A stretch of 8,699 nt of DNA from assembly GCA_003648815.1 (NCBI GenBank), contig QMPZ01000058.1, positions 1 to 8,699 of the forward strand, written 5' to 3'. Below the pieces are notes generated by a model that saw nothing but the letters and a program-made list of their open reading frames with translations, did no database searches and was not told where the DNA came from. A program made the translations under genes and the position numbers. The stretch's first letter is position 1. Every line of letters starts with the position of its first letter. Origin of the DNA: Candidatus Aerophobota bacterium (GTDB lineage Bacteria; Aerophobota; Aerophobia; Aerophobales; B47-G16). Positions 1 through 6,548 of the stretch are shown piece by piece.

Positions 1-455
1 AAATATGATTGATCCTTCTCAAGATCAACTCCTCTTTTAAGTAAGTACCTTCCAGTTTCTTTGTTGTATTCTATTCTGGCATAATGTCCTGTGGCAAGAT
101 AGTTGGCACCTAACTCCCTTGCCTTCCTTAGCAGCACGCCGAACTTTACATACTCATTGCACCTTATGCAGGGATTGGGGGTCCTGCCCTTTCTATATTC
201 ATCACAAAAATTGGCTATCACATATCTTACAAACAAGTCCTCAAGGTCCACCACATAATGGGTAATTCCCAGCTTTTCAGCTACCTTCCTCGCCTCATCC
301 ACCACATTATAGAACCTGCTGACCTCTTTTCCGCTCTTTCCCTTGGGCCAGGTCCACATGGTCACACCGATGATCTCATAGCCTCTTTCTTTAAGCAAAG
401 CGGCGCAAACCGATGAATCTATCCCTCCACTCATTGCCACAGCTACCTTCTTCAT
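1..455 (-). CDS. mnmA: tRNA-specific 2-thiouridylase MnmA, N-terminal part (3' end outside window)
   Basis: Transfers activated sulfur to the wobble uridine (s2U34) of Lys, Glu and Gln tRNAs in the cytoplasm, using ATP to adenylate the base. The 151 visible residues hold the N-type ATP pyrophosphatase PP-loop SGGIDSS (residues 9-15), the TPNPCIRCN block (92-100), LATGHYARIEY (120-130) and KRGVDLEKDQSY at the window edge (140-151), all in MnmA order. C99 aligns with the catalytic cysteine of E. coli MnmA (Asp-x-x-Cys). C96 replaces the usual Asp, giving the C-x-x-C variant that I recall from some bacteria. The CCS motif often seen after the first beta strands is absent. ATG at 455 is preferred over the in-frame ATG at 461 because GAGGGG lies 6 nt upstream of the former and abuts the latter. 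The gene diverges from the sugar operon. About half of a normal-length protein is missing beyond base 1. Confidence 0.93.
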   Translation of the reverse strand, partial: MKKVAVAMSGGIDSSVCAALLKERGYEIIGVTMWTWPKGKSGKEVSRFYNVVDEARKVAEKLGITHYVVDLEDLFVRYVIANFCDEYRKGRTPNPCIRCNEYVKFGVLLRKARELGANYLATGHYARIEYNKETGRYLLKRGVDLEKDQSY

Positions 456-461
456 TTTCAT

Positions 462-467
462 CCCCTC
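462..467 (-). promoter_or_regulatory. ribosome binding site deciding the mnmA start
   Basis: On the minus strand GAGGGG is followed by 6 nt and then ATG at 455. The upstream in-frame ATG at 461 touches this site, so the shorter start is favoured. Confidence 0.6.
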
Positions 468-473
468 AATTAA

Positions 474-501
474 ATTCTATTCCTGAACTATCCAATGTCA
501 A
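474..501 (-). promoter_or_regulatory. sigma70-like promoter for mnmA
   Basis: The minus strand reads TTGACA (501-496, perfect -35), a 16-nt spacer, then TAGAAT (479-474, five of six matches to TATAAT). Transcription would begin near 467, leaving a leader of only about 12 nt that starts at or within the ribosome binding site. Confidence 0.6.
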
Positions 502-506
502 CAATG

Positions 507-525
507 CACCCTTCAGGGAAGGGTG
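507..525. promoter_or_regulatory. 8-bp perfect inverted repeat between divergent promoters
   Basis: CACCCTTC (507-514) and GAAGGGTG (518-525) are perfect reverse complements separated by AGG. The site lies 5 nt upstream of the mnmA -35 box and 17 nt upstream of the plus-strand -35 box. It could be a regulator binding site; no T-run follows in either direction, so a terminator is unlikely. It matches no operator that I recognise. Confidence 0.35.
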
Positions 526-530
526 GAGGT

Positions 531-555
531 GAAAATTTAACTTTGACAAATTTTC
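531..555. promoter_or_regulatory. dyad overlapping the -35 box of the plus operon
   Basis: GAAAATTT (531-538) and AAATTTTC (548-555) form a perfect 8-bp inverted repeat with a 9-nt spacer. The spacer and right arm contain the TTGACA box (543-548), so a protein bound here would block polymerase. This is an operator candidate for the sugar operon, inferred from position and symmetry only; AT-rich dyads can arise by chance. Confidence 0.4.
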
Positions 556-569
556 CCGGTTGTTATATT
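543..569 (+). promoter_or_regulatory. sigma70-like promoter for the cyclase-GH172-mtlD-dehydrogenase operon
   Basis: A perfect TTGACA -35 box is at 543-548. The best -10 match is TATATT (564-569) with a short 15-nt spacer; TATTTT (566-571) gives 17 nt but a weaker box. The sub-optimal spacing suggests a promoter that may need an activator, which is inference. Confidence 0.45.
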
Positions 570-597
570 TTAAAGTTAAGGGGAGCTTAAAATATAA
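563..597 (+). promoter_or_regulatory. 11-bp AT-rich inverted repeat spanning the -10 region and the ribosome binding site
   Basis: TTATATTTTAA (563-573) and TTAAAATATAA (587-597) are perfect reverse complements with a 13-nt spacer. The left arm covers the -10 box. The right arm overlaps the first two bases of the AAGGAG site at 596. As DNA it could be an operator; as RNA it could act only if transcription starts upstream of 563. Confidence 0.4.
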
Positions 598-601
598 GGA
601 G
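596..601 (+). promoter_or_regulatory. ribosome binding site deciding the cyclase start
   Basis: AAGGAG is followed by 6 nt and ATG at 608. An in-frame TTG at 560 would add 16 residues, but it lies inside the promoter region and lacks such a site. Confidence 0.75.
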
Positions 602-607
602 TGCAGA

Positions 608-1261
608 ATGGGCAAACAGCGTATTGTGGATCTTTCCTACAGTATACGAGGGGATATGATGGTCTATCCGGGTATGTCAAGGCCTGTTATCGAGTGGTTA
701 AAGAGGGTAAATCAGGAAGGCTCGAATGTCTCGAGGATAACCTTAGAGGCCCACACCGGCACCCATATCGATGCTCCTAAGCACTTCATAGATGAAGGAA
801 AGCCGATAGACGAGCTCAACTTAAACAGGCTCATCGGAAAAGCTGTTCTCTTCAGGGTAAAGGATGAGCCAAGAGGACAGAGGATCAGCCTCCAGGAGGT
901 AAAAAGTGCGGGAGTTGAGATAAGAGAAGGGGATATCTTCCTCCTCGACACCGGAATTTACAGATTCTTTGAAAGGCCTGAGTTTAACAGGTTCTTTCCG
1001 GTTCCCACAGAAGAGCTGTTAAAATGGCTCATCGCCAAGGGGATAAAAGCCTATGGCACCGATGCTTGCTCTGTGGACCCCGTGGAGGAGACGAAAAGGA
1101 GCAATCATCATCTGATGCTGGGAGAGGGCATTCCCATCATAGAAAATCTGTGCAACCTGGAAAAGCTTCCGGAGAAAAGGCCGTTTACCTTTTTTGCCAT
1201 CCCCCTTAAGATTGAGAAGGCCGAGGCAAGTCCCTGCCGGGCTTTTGCAATTTTGGAGTAA
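608..1261 (+). CDS. cyclase family protein (kynurenine formamidase-like metal hydrolase)
   Basis: Belongs to the cyclase/KynB-like superfamily of metal-dependent amide or lactone hydrolases, cytoplasmic. The family metal motif H-x-G-T-H-x-D-x-P-x-H is intact: H49, T52, H53, D55, P57 and H59 within AHTGTHIDAPKHF. Later conserved elements are DLSYSI (8-13), LLDTG (112-116), the SVDP block (155-158), the paired H167/H168 and IIENL with E179 (177-181). The 217-residue length is normal for the family. Members act on N-formylkynurenine, isatin, cyclic imides and some carbohydrate-derived substrates, so the product cannot be named. No tryptophan-catabolism gene is nearby. As the first gene of a sugar/polyol operon it may open a lactone or process an acyl group, which is inference. 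The start at 608 is set by the AAGGAG site. Confidence 0.85.
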   Translation: MGKQRIVDLSYSIRGDMMVYPGMSRPVIEWLKRVNQEGSNVSRITLEAHTGTHIDAPKHFIDEGKPIDELNLNRLIGKAVLFRVKDEPRGQRISLQEVKSAGVEIREGDIFLLDTGIYRFFERPEFNRFFPVPTEELLKWLIAKGIKAYGTDACSVDPVEETKRSNHHLMLGEGIPIIENLCNLEKLPEKRPFTFFAIPLKIEKAEASPCRAFAILE

Positions 1262-1272
1262 GTGAAATAACG

Positions 1273-1303
1273 TACCTTGAACAAACCTGGATTTTGCAAG
1301 GTA
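1273..1303 (+). repeat. intercistronic 7-bp inverted repeat
   Basis: TACCTTG (1273-1279) and CAAGGTA (1297-1303) are perfect complements with a 17-nt spacer, in the 65-nt gap between the cyclase and glycosidase genes. It might form a weak hairpin in the polycistronic mRNA. There is no T-run, so it is not an intrinsic terminator. Confidence 0.25.
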
Positions 1304-1313
1304 AACTAAGCTT

Positions 1314-1321
1314 AAAGGAGG
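1314..1321 (+). promoter_or_regulatory. ribosome binding site deciding the GH172 start
   Basis: AAAGGAGG, nearly a full anti-SD complement, is followed by 5 nt and ATG at 1327. The in-frame ATG at 1294 has no such site. Confidence 0.8.
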
Positions 1322-1326
1322 AAAAG

Positions 1327-2379
1327 ATGCGAGAAAGCTGCTGGCCGGCTCTTCTGTTCAGTGATCTTCCCTTATTGAGCGAGGCGAAGACTCGCTCAAT
1401 AAGCGCGGAGAACCCTAAGGGAGAAAAGGGAGGAGGAGGAAAGGAGGCCAGCAACCTCGGTGTGGGAAGAAAGGGAAGGCCTTGCATAACGCTTCCTCAG
1501 GCAAAGACAACCAGCCTTGCCGAAATTGAAGGAACAGGAGTTATCCAGCACATATGGATTACCCTGCCCGATCATACGGAAGAAGGACCTTATGTCTTAA
1601 GAGATCTTGTCCTGCGCATGTACTGGGATGGGGAGCCTGCTCCATCTGTAGAGGTCCCCTTAGGAGATTTCTTCTGCAACGGACATGCCATGCGCTGTAA
1701 GGTAAATTCCCTTCCCATAGCGGTAAATCCCACCGGCGGGATGAACTGCTACTTTCCCATGCCTTTTCGCTCATCAGCCAGGATAACCATAGAAAATCAG
1801 CATCCCAAAGATGTTCCAGGATTTTTTTACCAGATAACCTACTCCCTTCTTCCCCAGCTTCCTGAAGGAACAGCTTATTTTCACGCTCAATGGCGAAGGG
1901 AAAATCCCACAATGATCGGGCGCGATTACACCATAGTTGATGAGATAAAGGGGAAAGGACACTACGTGGGGACCTATTTGGCGATTGGAACGCTGTCTCG
2001 CTACTGGTGGGGAGAAGGTGAGATCAAGTTCTACATAGATGGAGATGAGGAATATCCCACCATATGCGGCACGGGAACTGAGGACTATGCCGGTGGAGCC
2101 TGGTGTTTTGGGGAGACATATTCCACCCCATTTTTGGGATATCCGCTTTGCCATAGATCAGAGGATGGGGTTCCCCTCCATGCCCTCTACCGATGGCACA
2201 TAATGGATCCTGTGCGCTTCGAGAAATCCTTAAAGGTGACGATACAGCAGATTGGCCACGATGGACGCAGCCTTTTCGAAAGATCAGATGATGTCTCCTC
2301 GGTGGCTTACTGGTATCAGACTGAGCCGCATAACGTCTTTCCTGAGCTTCTTCCCGCTCAGGCACGCTGGCCAAGATAA
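1327..2379 (+). CDS. GH172 (DUF2961) family glycoside hydrolase
   Basis: A 350-residue protein matching the single-domain DUF2961 fold, now glycoside hydrolase family 172. Recognisable blocks are TRSISAENPKGEKG (22-35), LAEIEGTGVIQHIWIT (64-79), LRMYWDGEPAPSVEVPLGDF (96-115), the central RYWWGEGEIKFYIDGDEEYP (225-244), ICGTGTEDYAGGAW (246-259) and the terminal SSVAYWYQTEPH (324-335). Characterised members are difructose-dianhydride I synthase/hydrolase (alpha-fructofuranosidase type) and exo-D-arabinofuranosidases, acting through two glutamates at a subunit interface; E252 in GTEDY and the E230/E232 cluster are candidates that need alignment. No signal peptide or membrane segment is visible, so it is probably cytoplasmic and acts on imported oligosaccharide. 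It ends normally and lies 19 nt before mtlD, consistent with co-transcription. The first 20 residues are not conserved and contain half of a strong hairpin. Confidence 0.88.
   Translation: MRESCWPALLFSDLPLLSEAKTRSISAENPKGEKGGGGKEASNLGVGRKGRPCITLPQAKTTSLAEIEGTGVIQHIWITLPDHTEEGPYVLRDLVLRMYWDGEPAPSVEVPLGDFFCNGHAMRCKVNSLPIAVNPTGGMNCYFPMPFRSSARITIENQHPKDVPGFFYQITYSLLPQLPEGTAYFHAQWRRENPTMIGRDYTIVDEIKGKGHYVGTYLAIGTLSRYWWGEGEIKFYIDGDEEYPTICGTGTEDYAGGAWCFGETYSTPFLGYPLCHRSEDGVPLHALYRWHIMDPVRFEKSLKVTIQQIGHDGRSLFERSDDVSSVAYWYQTEPHNVFPELLPAQARWPR
1371..1403 (+). repeat. perfect 13-bp inverted repeat inside the 5' coding part of the GH172 gene
   Basis: CTTATTGAGCGAG (1371-1383) and CTCGCTCAATAAG (1391-1403) are exact reverse complements around the 7-nt loop GCGAAGA. 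The hairpin covers codons 15-26 (PLLSEAKTRSIS). The right arm encodes the family-conserved TRSIS; the left arm encodes non-conserved residues. In mRNA it would be a stable stem about 40 nt after the start codon. Confidence 0.75.
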
Positions 2380-2398
2380 CGTAAGAGGCGCAAGGCAG

Positions 2399-3556
2399 AT
2401 GAAAAAAGCGGTTCAATTTGGGGCAGGGAATATTGGAAGGGGATTTTTAGGCCAGCTATTTAATCAGTCTGGCTATGAGGTGGTCTTCATCGAGGTGAAA
2501 GAGGAGCTTATCAGCCAACTGAACCGTGAGCATTCTTATCGGTTAAGGATTGTGGGAGAAAAAACTGAGGAGCTCATCATCGATAAGGTGAGGGCGGTGG
2601 ACGGCAGGGATAAAGTTAAGGTGGCCGAGGAAATCAGGGAGGCTGAGGTGATGGCCACAGCTGTGGGGGTGAGAAATCTTTCCTCCGTAGCTTCCTTGGT
2701 CGCAGAGGGAATGAGACAGCGGGCCAACTTTAAGGTCAAAGAGCCCATTAACCTCATCATCTGCGAAAACGTTCCTAATGCCAGCCAGGTATTCAGGGAT
2801 TATCTTTTAAGGGAAATAGAACATGAGTACAGGGACTATGTGGACCTTCATCTTGGTCTGGTGGAGTCAGTGGTGAGCAGGATGGTTCCCATAATTCCTC
2901 CGGAGATTCGCAAAAAGGATCCCACCTTTATCATGGCTGAAGAATATAGCATCCTTCCCGTGGACAAAAAGGGATTTAAGGGAAAGATTCCCGAGATAAA
3001 GGGAATGATTCCTTATGAGAACCTTTACGCCTATGAGGAGCAGAAACTTTTCATCCATAACGCTGGTCATGCTATCTGTGCCTACTTAGGGTATTTGAAG
3101 GGCTACAGATACATCTGGCAGGCAATCGAGGATGAGGAGATTCGAAGGATTGTGCGGGCGGCCCTGGAGGAAAGCGGGGCAGCTTTGATAAGGAAACATG
3201 GTTTTAAGCCGGAGGAACAGAGAGCCCATATCGAGGACCTTCTTCGAAGATTTGCCAATCGCGCCCTGAACGATAGCATAGCCAGGGTGGGAAGGGACCC
3301 TATACGCAAGCTTGGTCCACATGAGCGTTTGATTGGCTCGGCAAAGCTTGCCTATCAGTACGGAATTATTCCCCAAAACATTGCCCGGGGGATTGCCGCA
3401 GCTCTGCTCTTCGACATGGAGGAAGATGAGGAGGCAAGAAAGCTTAGCCAGATGCGAAGGAAAGAGGGAGTGGATGTAGTTTTAAAGAAGATCTGTCAGA
3501 TCGACCCGGAAAGTCATCTGGGAAGGTTGATAAAGAAGAACCTCAATGATAAATAA
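2399..3556 (+). CDS. mtlD: mannitol-1-phosphate 5-dehydrogenase
   Basis: Interconverts mannitol-1-phosphate and fructose-6-phosphate with NAD(H) in the cytoplasm. The 385-residue product aligns end to end with E. coli MtlD (382 residues). It has the N-terminal dinucleotide-binding motif GAGNIGRG (8-15), ATAVG (86-90), IICENVPNA (120-128), VESVVSRMVP (155-164) and the catalytic K-x4-N-x2-H motif of polyol-specific long-chain dehydrogenases at K216, N221 and H224 in KLFIHNAGH. Further matches are EESGAALIRKHGF (257-269), RVGRDPIRKL (296-305) and GIAAAL (331-336). An upstream in-frame ATG at 2252 lies inside the GH172 gene and is rejected. The chosen ATG has AAGAGG 10 nt upstream and a weaker AAGG closer. 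No mannitol PTS transporter is visible in this window, so the source of mannitol-1-phosphate is unclear and the enzyme may run toward mannitol synthesis. Confidence 0.95.
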   Translation: MKKAVQFGAGNIGRGFLGQLFNQSGYEVVFIEVKEELISQLNREHSYRLRIVGEKTEELIIDKVRAVDGRDKVKVAEEIREAEVMATAVGVRNLSSVASLVAEGMRQRANFKVKEPINLIICENVPNASQVFRDYLLREIEHEYRDYVDLHLGLVESVVSRMVPIIPPEIRKKDPTFIMAEEYSILPVDKKGFKGKIPEIKGMIPYENLYAYEEQKLFIHNAGHAICAYLGYLKGYRYIWQAIEDEEIRRIVRAALEESGAALIRKHGFKPEEQRAHIEDLLRRFANRALNDSIARVGRDPIRKLGPHERLIGSAKLAYQYGIIPQNIARGIAAALLFDMEEDEEARKLSQMRRKEGVDVVLKKICQIDPESHLGRLIKKNLNDK

Positions 3557-3565
3557 TGGAGGCAA

Positions 3566-3572
3566 AAAGGAG
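3566..3572 (+). promoter_or_regulatory. ribosome binding site deciding the dehydrogenase start
   Basis: AAAGGAG is followed by 6 nt and ATG at 3579. The in-frame ATG at 3546 would overlap the end of mtlD and has no comparable site. Confidence 0.75.
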
Positions 3573-3578
3573 ACTTTT

Positions 3579-4625
3579 ATGAAGGCAGCTGTCCTGAAAG
3601 GGATTGAGGACTTAGAGGTTAAGGAGATTCCCAGGCCCACTCCATCAGCTCATCAGATTCTCATCAGGGTGAGGGCCTGCACCATATGCGGAACGGACAT
3701 AAAGGTCTATCATCATGGGCACAAGCTCATAAGGTTTCCCCGTGTTACCGGACATGAGGTAGCCGGCCAGATCGTGGAAGTTGGAAGCGAGGTGAAGAAT
3801 TACAGGGTAGGGGAGAGAGTAGCTGTGGCCCCGGCCATTCCCTGTGGTCGGTGCTTTTATTGCCGGCGGGGAATGCAGAGTATGTGTGCTAACCTCAAGG
3901 CCATAGGCTATCACTACGATGGTGGATTTGCTGAGTTTATGCTGGTTCCTGAGGATGCTCTCCAAAACGGCTGTGTAAATCAAATTCCTTCCAACGTATC
4001 TTTCGAGGAGGCAGCCTTAGCTGAGCCATTGGCCTGTGCCATAAATGGACAGGAGCTTTCCAAGGTTGAGATGGGCGATACAGTGGTGGTGATAGGGGCA
4101 GGACCCTTAGGTTGCATCCATATGCAGCTGGCACGAATAAAGGGAGCCACCAAAATTATCCTCGTTGAGCTTTCCCGAGAGAGGACAGAGTTTGCTAAAA
4201 GACTCCTCTTTCCCGATGTGACGGTTAACCCTGCTGAAGAGGATGCTATAAAAAGAGTAAGGGAGGAGACGGAGGGAAGAGGAGCGGACAGGGTCATCGT
4301 CGCCTGTGGAAGCGGAAGGGCCCAGGAGGATGCGCTCCAGATGGTTCGTGCTCGGGGCACGGTAAACTTTTTCGGAGGACTTCCCAAAGACAAGCCCTTT
4401 ATAAATTTTAACAGCAACTTAGTTCATTACGGGGAGTTCTACGTGGTGGGGACCCATGGATCAGCTCCTCGCCATAATGAGCTGGCCTTGCAGCTTATTT
4501 CCCAGAAGAGGATAAAGGTTAAGGAGCTCATCACCCATCGCTTGCCCTTAGAGAGGCTAAAGGAAGGCCTTGAGCTGGCTGAAAGTGGAAAGGCAATGAA
4601 GGTGTGTATATCTCCTGATCTCTAA
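3579..4625 (+). CDS. zinc-dependent medium-chain dehydrogenase (sorbitol/threonine dehydrogenase-like)
   Basis: A 348-residue medium-chain dehydrogenase/reductase that would oxidise a sugar alcohol (or another secondary alcohol) to a ketone with NAD(P). Catalytic zinc ligands are C37 (TICGTD), H59 and E60 (GHE) and E149 (AEP). The structural zinc lobe has four cysteines, C89, C92, C95 and C103, in PCGRCFYCRRG and following residues. The Rossmann motif is GAGPLG (173-178), and E197 at the end of the second strand (LVELS) favours NAD over NADP. The GGLPKDKP stretch (266-273) and GTHGSAPRH (291-299) resemble the sorbitol/polyol dehydrogenase branch. It is the last gene of the plus operon, 22 nt after mtlD, which favours a polyol or ketose substrate. 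The exact substrate cannot be read from sequence; L-threonine dehydrogenase and galactitol-1-phosphate dehydrogenase are relatives. Confidence 0.88.
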   Translation: MKAAVLKGIEDLEVKEIPRPTPSAHQILIRVRACTICGTDIKVYHHGHKLIRFPRVTGHEVAGQIVEVGSEVKNYRVGERVAVAPAIPCGRCFYCRRGMQSMCANLKAIGYHYDGGFAEFMLVPEDALQNGCVNQIPSNVSFEEAALAEPLACAINGQELSKVEMGDTVVVIGAGPLGCIHMQLARIKGATKIILVELSRERTEFAKRLLFPDVTVNPAEEDAIKRVREETEGRGADRVIVACGSGRAQEDALQMVRARGTVNFFGGLPKDKPFINFNSNLVHYGEFYVVGTHGSAPRHNELALQLISQKRIKVKELITHRLPLERLKEGLELAESGKAMKVCISPDL

Positions 4626-4668
4626 AACGGGTGAGTTTTAAGGGAAAAGGTACGATAAAAGCTTTTCC
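4623..4668. terminator. weak hairpins at the convergent gene junction
   Basis: Two convergent genes end 12 nt apart. TAAAAC/GTTTTA (4623-4628 and 4635-4640, 6-nt loop) and GGAAAAG/CTTTTCC (4643-4649 and 4662-4668, 12-nt loop) could form AT-rich stems. Neither has a GC-rich stem followed by a T-run, so an efficient intrinsic terminator is not evident. The second lies inside the kinase-HAD gene. Confidence 0.2.
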
Positions 4669-6548
4669 GCCTGAGAATAGTCAGGGATGATAAGGTCCGC
4701 TCCTGCCTTGATGAGTCTTTCCCTCTTCTTCAGGTTCAATCCATACCGTCTTACCTCATCAGAGGCAACTCCAATAGCTATTCCATTGCGTTTTTTTGTC
4801 TCCCTTATCTCTACCGGCCCATCGCCAAAGCAGGCAAGCTCCGGTCCAGAGAGGTTATTTTCCCTAATTATCCTCTCCACCACCATTTTCTTTGAGTATT
4901 TGGTTATGTCGGAAAGGGAGCCGTAAATTCTTCCCTCGAAGTACCTTTCGTAGCCTAAGGCCTTTGCCTCCGATATTACGTCCTCCCTGTCCGTTCCGCT
5001 GGCAAGGTAAAGGGTAAGTCCTCTTTGATAGAGCATTTTGATGAGGTCTACTGCTCCCTTGATCGTATAGTCCGAGATGTCCAGCTCTTTTCTCTTTAAC
5101 TTCTCTATTCTCTTTTTCACCATCTTCATTAAGGCATCGTTGTATATCTTTTTATATCCGAACTTATCCAGGATCTTATCTTTTGGGACAAATCCGAATT
5201 CTTCCACCATCCTGACCAGCTCTTCCATCTGGAGGATGGTCTGGACTCCGGTGGACTTGTCGATATATTCTTTTACCCTCTGAACTACCTTGCGGTAAGT
5301 TGACTCATCACAACTTTTGAACTTATCAGCAAGGATTTGCTTGAGGAAAACCTCTTCCATGATGGATTCCCAGCCCTGACGGAGGGTGGAAATGGTTCCA
5401 TCCTGATCGAAGATAACATGCTTGATCTTTCCCCTGACTATTTTGGGGTTTATCACCTCGATCTCGGTGCCGGCAAGAAATTTTGCCTTCCTGAAGTCGG
5501 TTGCCAGCTCAGGGTTGTAGATATAATCGGGACCTTCTGCCAGCTTCAAGATCTCCTCAGGTGAGGCAGTGCCCGTCTGCTTTATCTTTCTTACCGTGAT
5601 CGAGGAGGAAAAGTTAGCCATTATTCCTGCCTCCAGGGGGCTAGCTCCAGCTGCCAAGGAGGCGGCAATGGTGGCGATACAGGTATCCCCTGCTCCTACA
5701 GGGTCTACCTGGCCAAGGATTTGAATGCCGGGAATTTCGCTTATGTCCTTTCCGTCGTAAAGCAGGATTCCCCTCTCTCCCCTGGTGATGTAAACGGGCT
5801 TATTTGAGAGCTTAAATATGGCCTTTATGAATTTTCTCGCCTCATGCAAGGAGAGCGGATCATCATCACTCTTGTGCACTCCGCAGATTCTCGCCGCTTC
5901 TCTGCCGTTTAGCTTATAAATAGCACCCCGGAACCTTTCCGTCCTATCCCTGGAGTCGACGAGGAAAAATATATCCTTATTTTTTTCGATTAACCTGTTC
6001 ACCTGCTTTATGGTAAAATCTGACCAGATACTGCCTGCAAGCTGCTGGTTAAGGATTACCGCATCCACCTTCCGAAGGACATCTTCCAAGCTTTTGACGA
6101 GGAGCCTTGCGGTCTCCGGAAGGATAAGGTTGAAATAGCCAAGATCCATTCTTTCCTGCTCTTCCTCCTTAAGATAAGGCTTTACATAGACCGGGGTATC
6201 CCAGTTTTCCTTTTGAATGAGCATCCCGCTCGTCTCCATTCCTCTTTCCTTCATCTGTCTCCTCATCTCATATCCAAAGGGATCATCCCCGATCACTCCT
6301 ATATTGTAGACCTTTCTAACTCCTAAGGAGGTCAGGTTTATCGCCACATTTCCCGCCCCACCTAAGGAAAAGCGCTGCTTCCTTATTAGCTTAACCTTTT
6401 TTCCCGTCTCAACGGAAGTCTCACTTTTGTCAGGGTCGATGTCCCAGTAAAGGTCGAGGCAAAAATCACCCATCACGGCGACCTTTACCCTTCCAATTTT
6501 ATCCAGGATGTCCTCAACCCTTGCCTTGTTAAGATAAAACTTCTCCAT
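4638..6548 (-). CDS. PfkB-family sugar kinase fused to a HAD-superfamily phosphatase
   Basis: A 636-residue two-domain cytoplasmic protein. Residues about 20-335 form a ribokinase/PfkB kinase closest in appearance to the heptose-7-phosphate kinase domain of HldE/RfaE. Visible blocks are VAVMGDFCLDLYW (23-35), SLGGAGNVAINL (61-72), GVIGDDPFG (84-92) and DPVGAGDTC (282-290), with D288 as the expected catalytic base. Residues about 375-636 form a HAD phosphohydrolase: motif I FDQDGT (D381 and D383), a roughly 120-residue helical cap, motif II LASGTD (S517), a lysine near K553/K554 and GDGPVE (D576, E580). The cap after motif I resembles phosphoglycolate-phosphatase-like enzymes rather than the capless GmhB. 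The protein may phosphorylate a sugar phosphate and dephosphorylate the same or a related intermediate, paired with the isomerase gene 18 nt upstream. No cytidylyltransferase domain is present. The start codon lies in a repeat-borne hairpin. Substrate unknown. Confidence 0.85.
   Translation of the reverse strand: MEKFYLNKARVEDILDKIGRVKVAVMGDFCLDLYWDIDPDKSETSVETGKKVKLIRKQRFSLGGAGNVAINLTSLGVRKVYNIGVIGDDPFGYEMRRQMKERGMETSGMLIQKENWDTPVYVKPYLKEEEQERMDLGYFNLILPETARLLVKSLEDVLRKVDAVILNQQLAGSIWSDFTIKQVNRLIEKNKDIFFLVDSRDRTERFRGAIYKLNGREAARICGVHKSDDDPLSLHEARKFIKAIFKLSNKPVYITRGERGILLYDGKDISEIPGIQILGQVDPVGAGDTCIATIAASLAAGASPLEAGIMANFSSSITVRKIKQTGTASPEEILKLAEGPDYIYNPELATDFRKAKFLAGTEIEVINPKIVRGKIKHVIFDQDGTISTLRQGWESIMEEVFLKQILADKFKSCDESTYRKVVQRVKEYIDKSTGVQTILQMEELVRMVEEFGFVPKDKILDKFGYKKIYNDALMKMVKKRIEKLKRKELDISDYTIKGAVDLIKMLYQRGLTLYLASGTDREDVISEAKALGYERYFEGRIYGSLSDITKYSKKMVVERIIRENNLSGPELACFGDGPVEIRETKKRNGIAIGVASDEVRRYGLNLKKRERLIKAGADLIIPDYSQAEKLLSYLFP

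Noticed and set aside
560..607. TTG start giving 16 extra residues to the cyclase
   Set aside because: The extension overlaps the putative promoter and the AAGGAG site at 596-601 clearly serves the ATG at 608.
1774..2154. Antisense open frames opposite the GH172 gene (also 1559-1912 and 2024-2416)
   Set aside because: The plus strand encodes well-conserved GH172 blocks here, and the antisense products show no domain or ribosome site.
2341..2362. CCTGAGC/GCTCAGG hairpin at the end of the GH172 gene as a terminator
   Set aside because: The 7-bp stem has no following T-run and lies inside coding sequence just before closely linked mtlD. A weak attenuating or mRNA-stability role is possible but unsupported.
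2252..2398. Upstream ATG extending mtlD by 49 residues
   Set aside because: The extension lies inside the GH172 gene in another frame; alignment with E. coli MtlD begins at the ATG at 2399 (MKKAVQFGAGNIGRG).
3980..4417. 145-codon antisense open frame
   Set aside because: It lies entirely opposite the medium-chain dehydrogenase, whose zinc and nucleotide motifs prove the plus-strand reading. The serine- and leucine-rich product looks like a shadow frame.
4638..6548. Canonical bifunctional HldE (kinase plus cytidylyl/adenylyltransferase)
   Set aside because: The C-terminal half has HAD motifs (FDQDGT, LASGTD, GDGPVE) and no HxGH nucleotidyltransferase motif.
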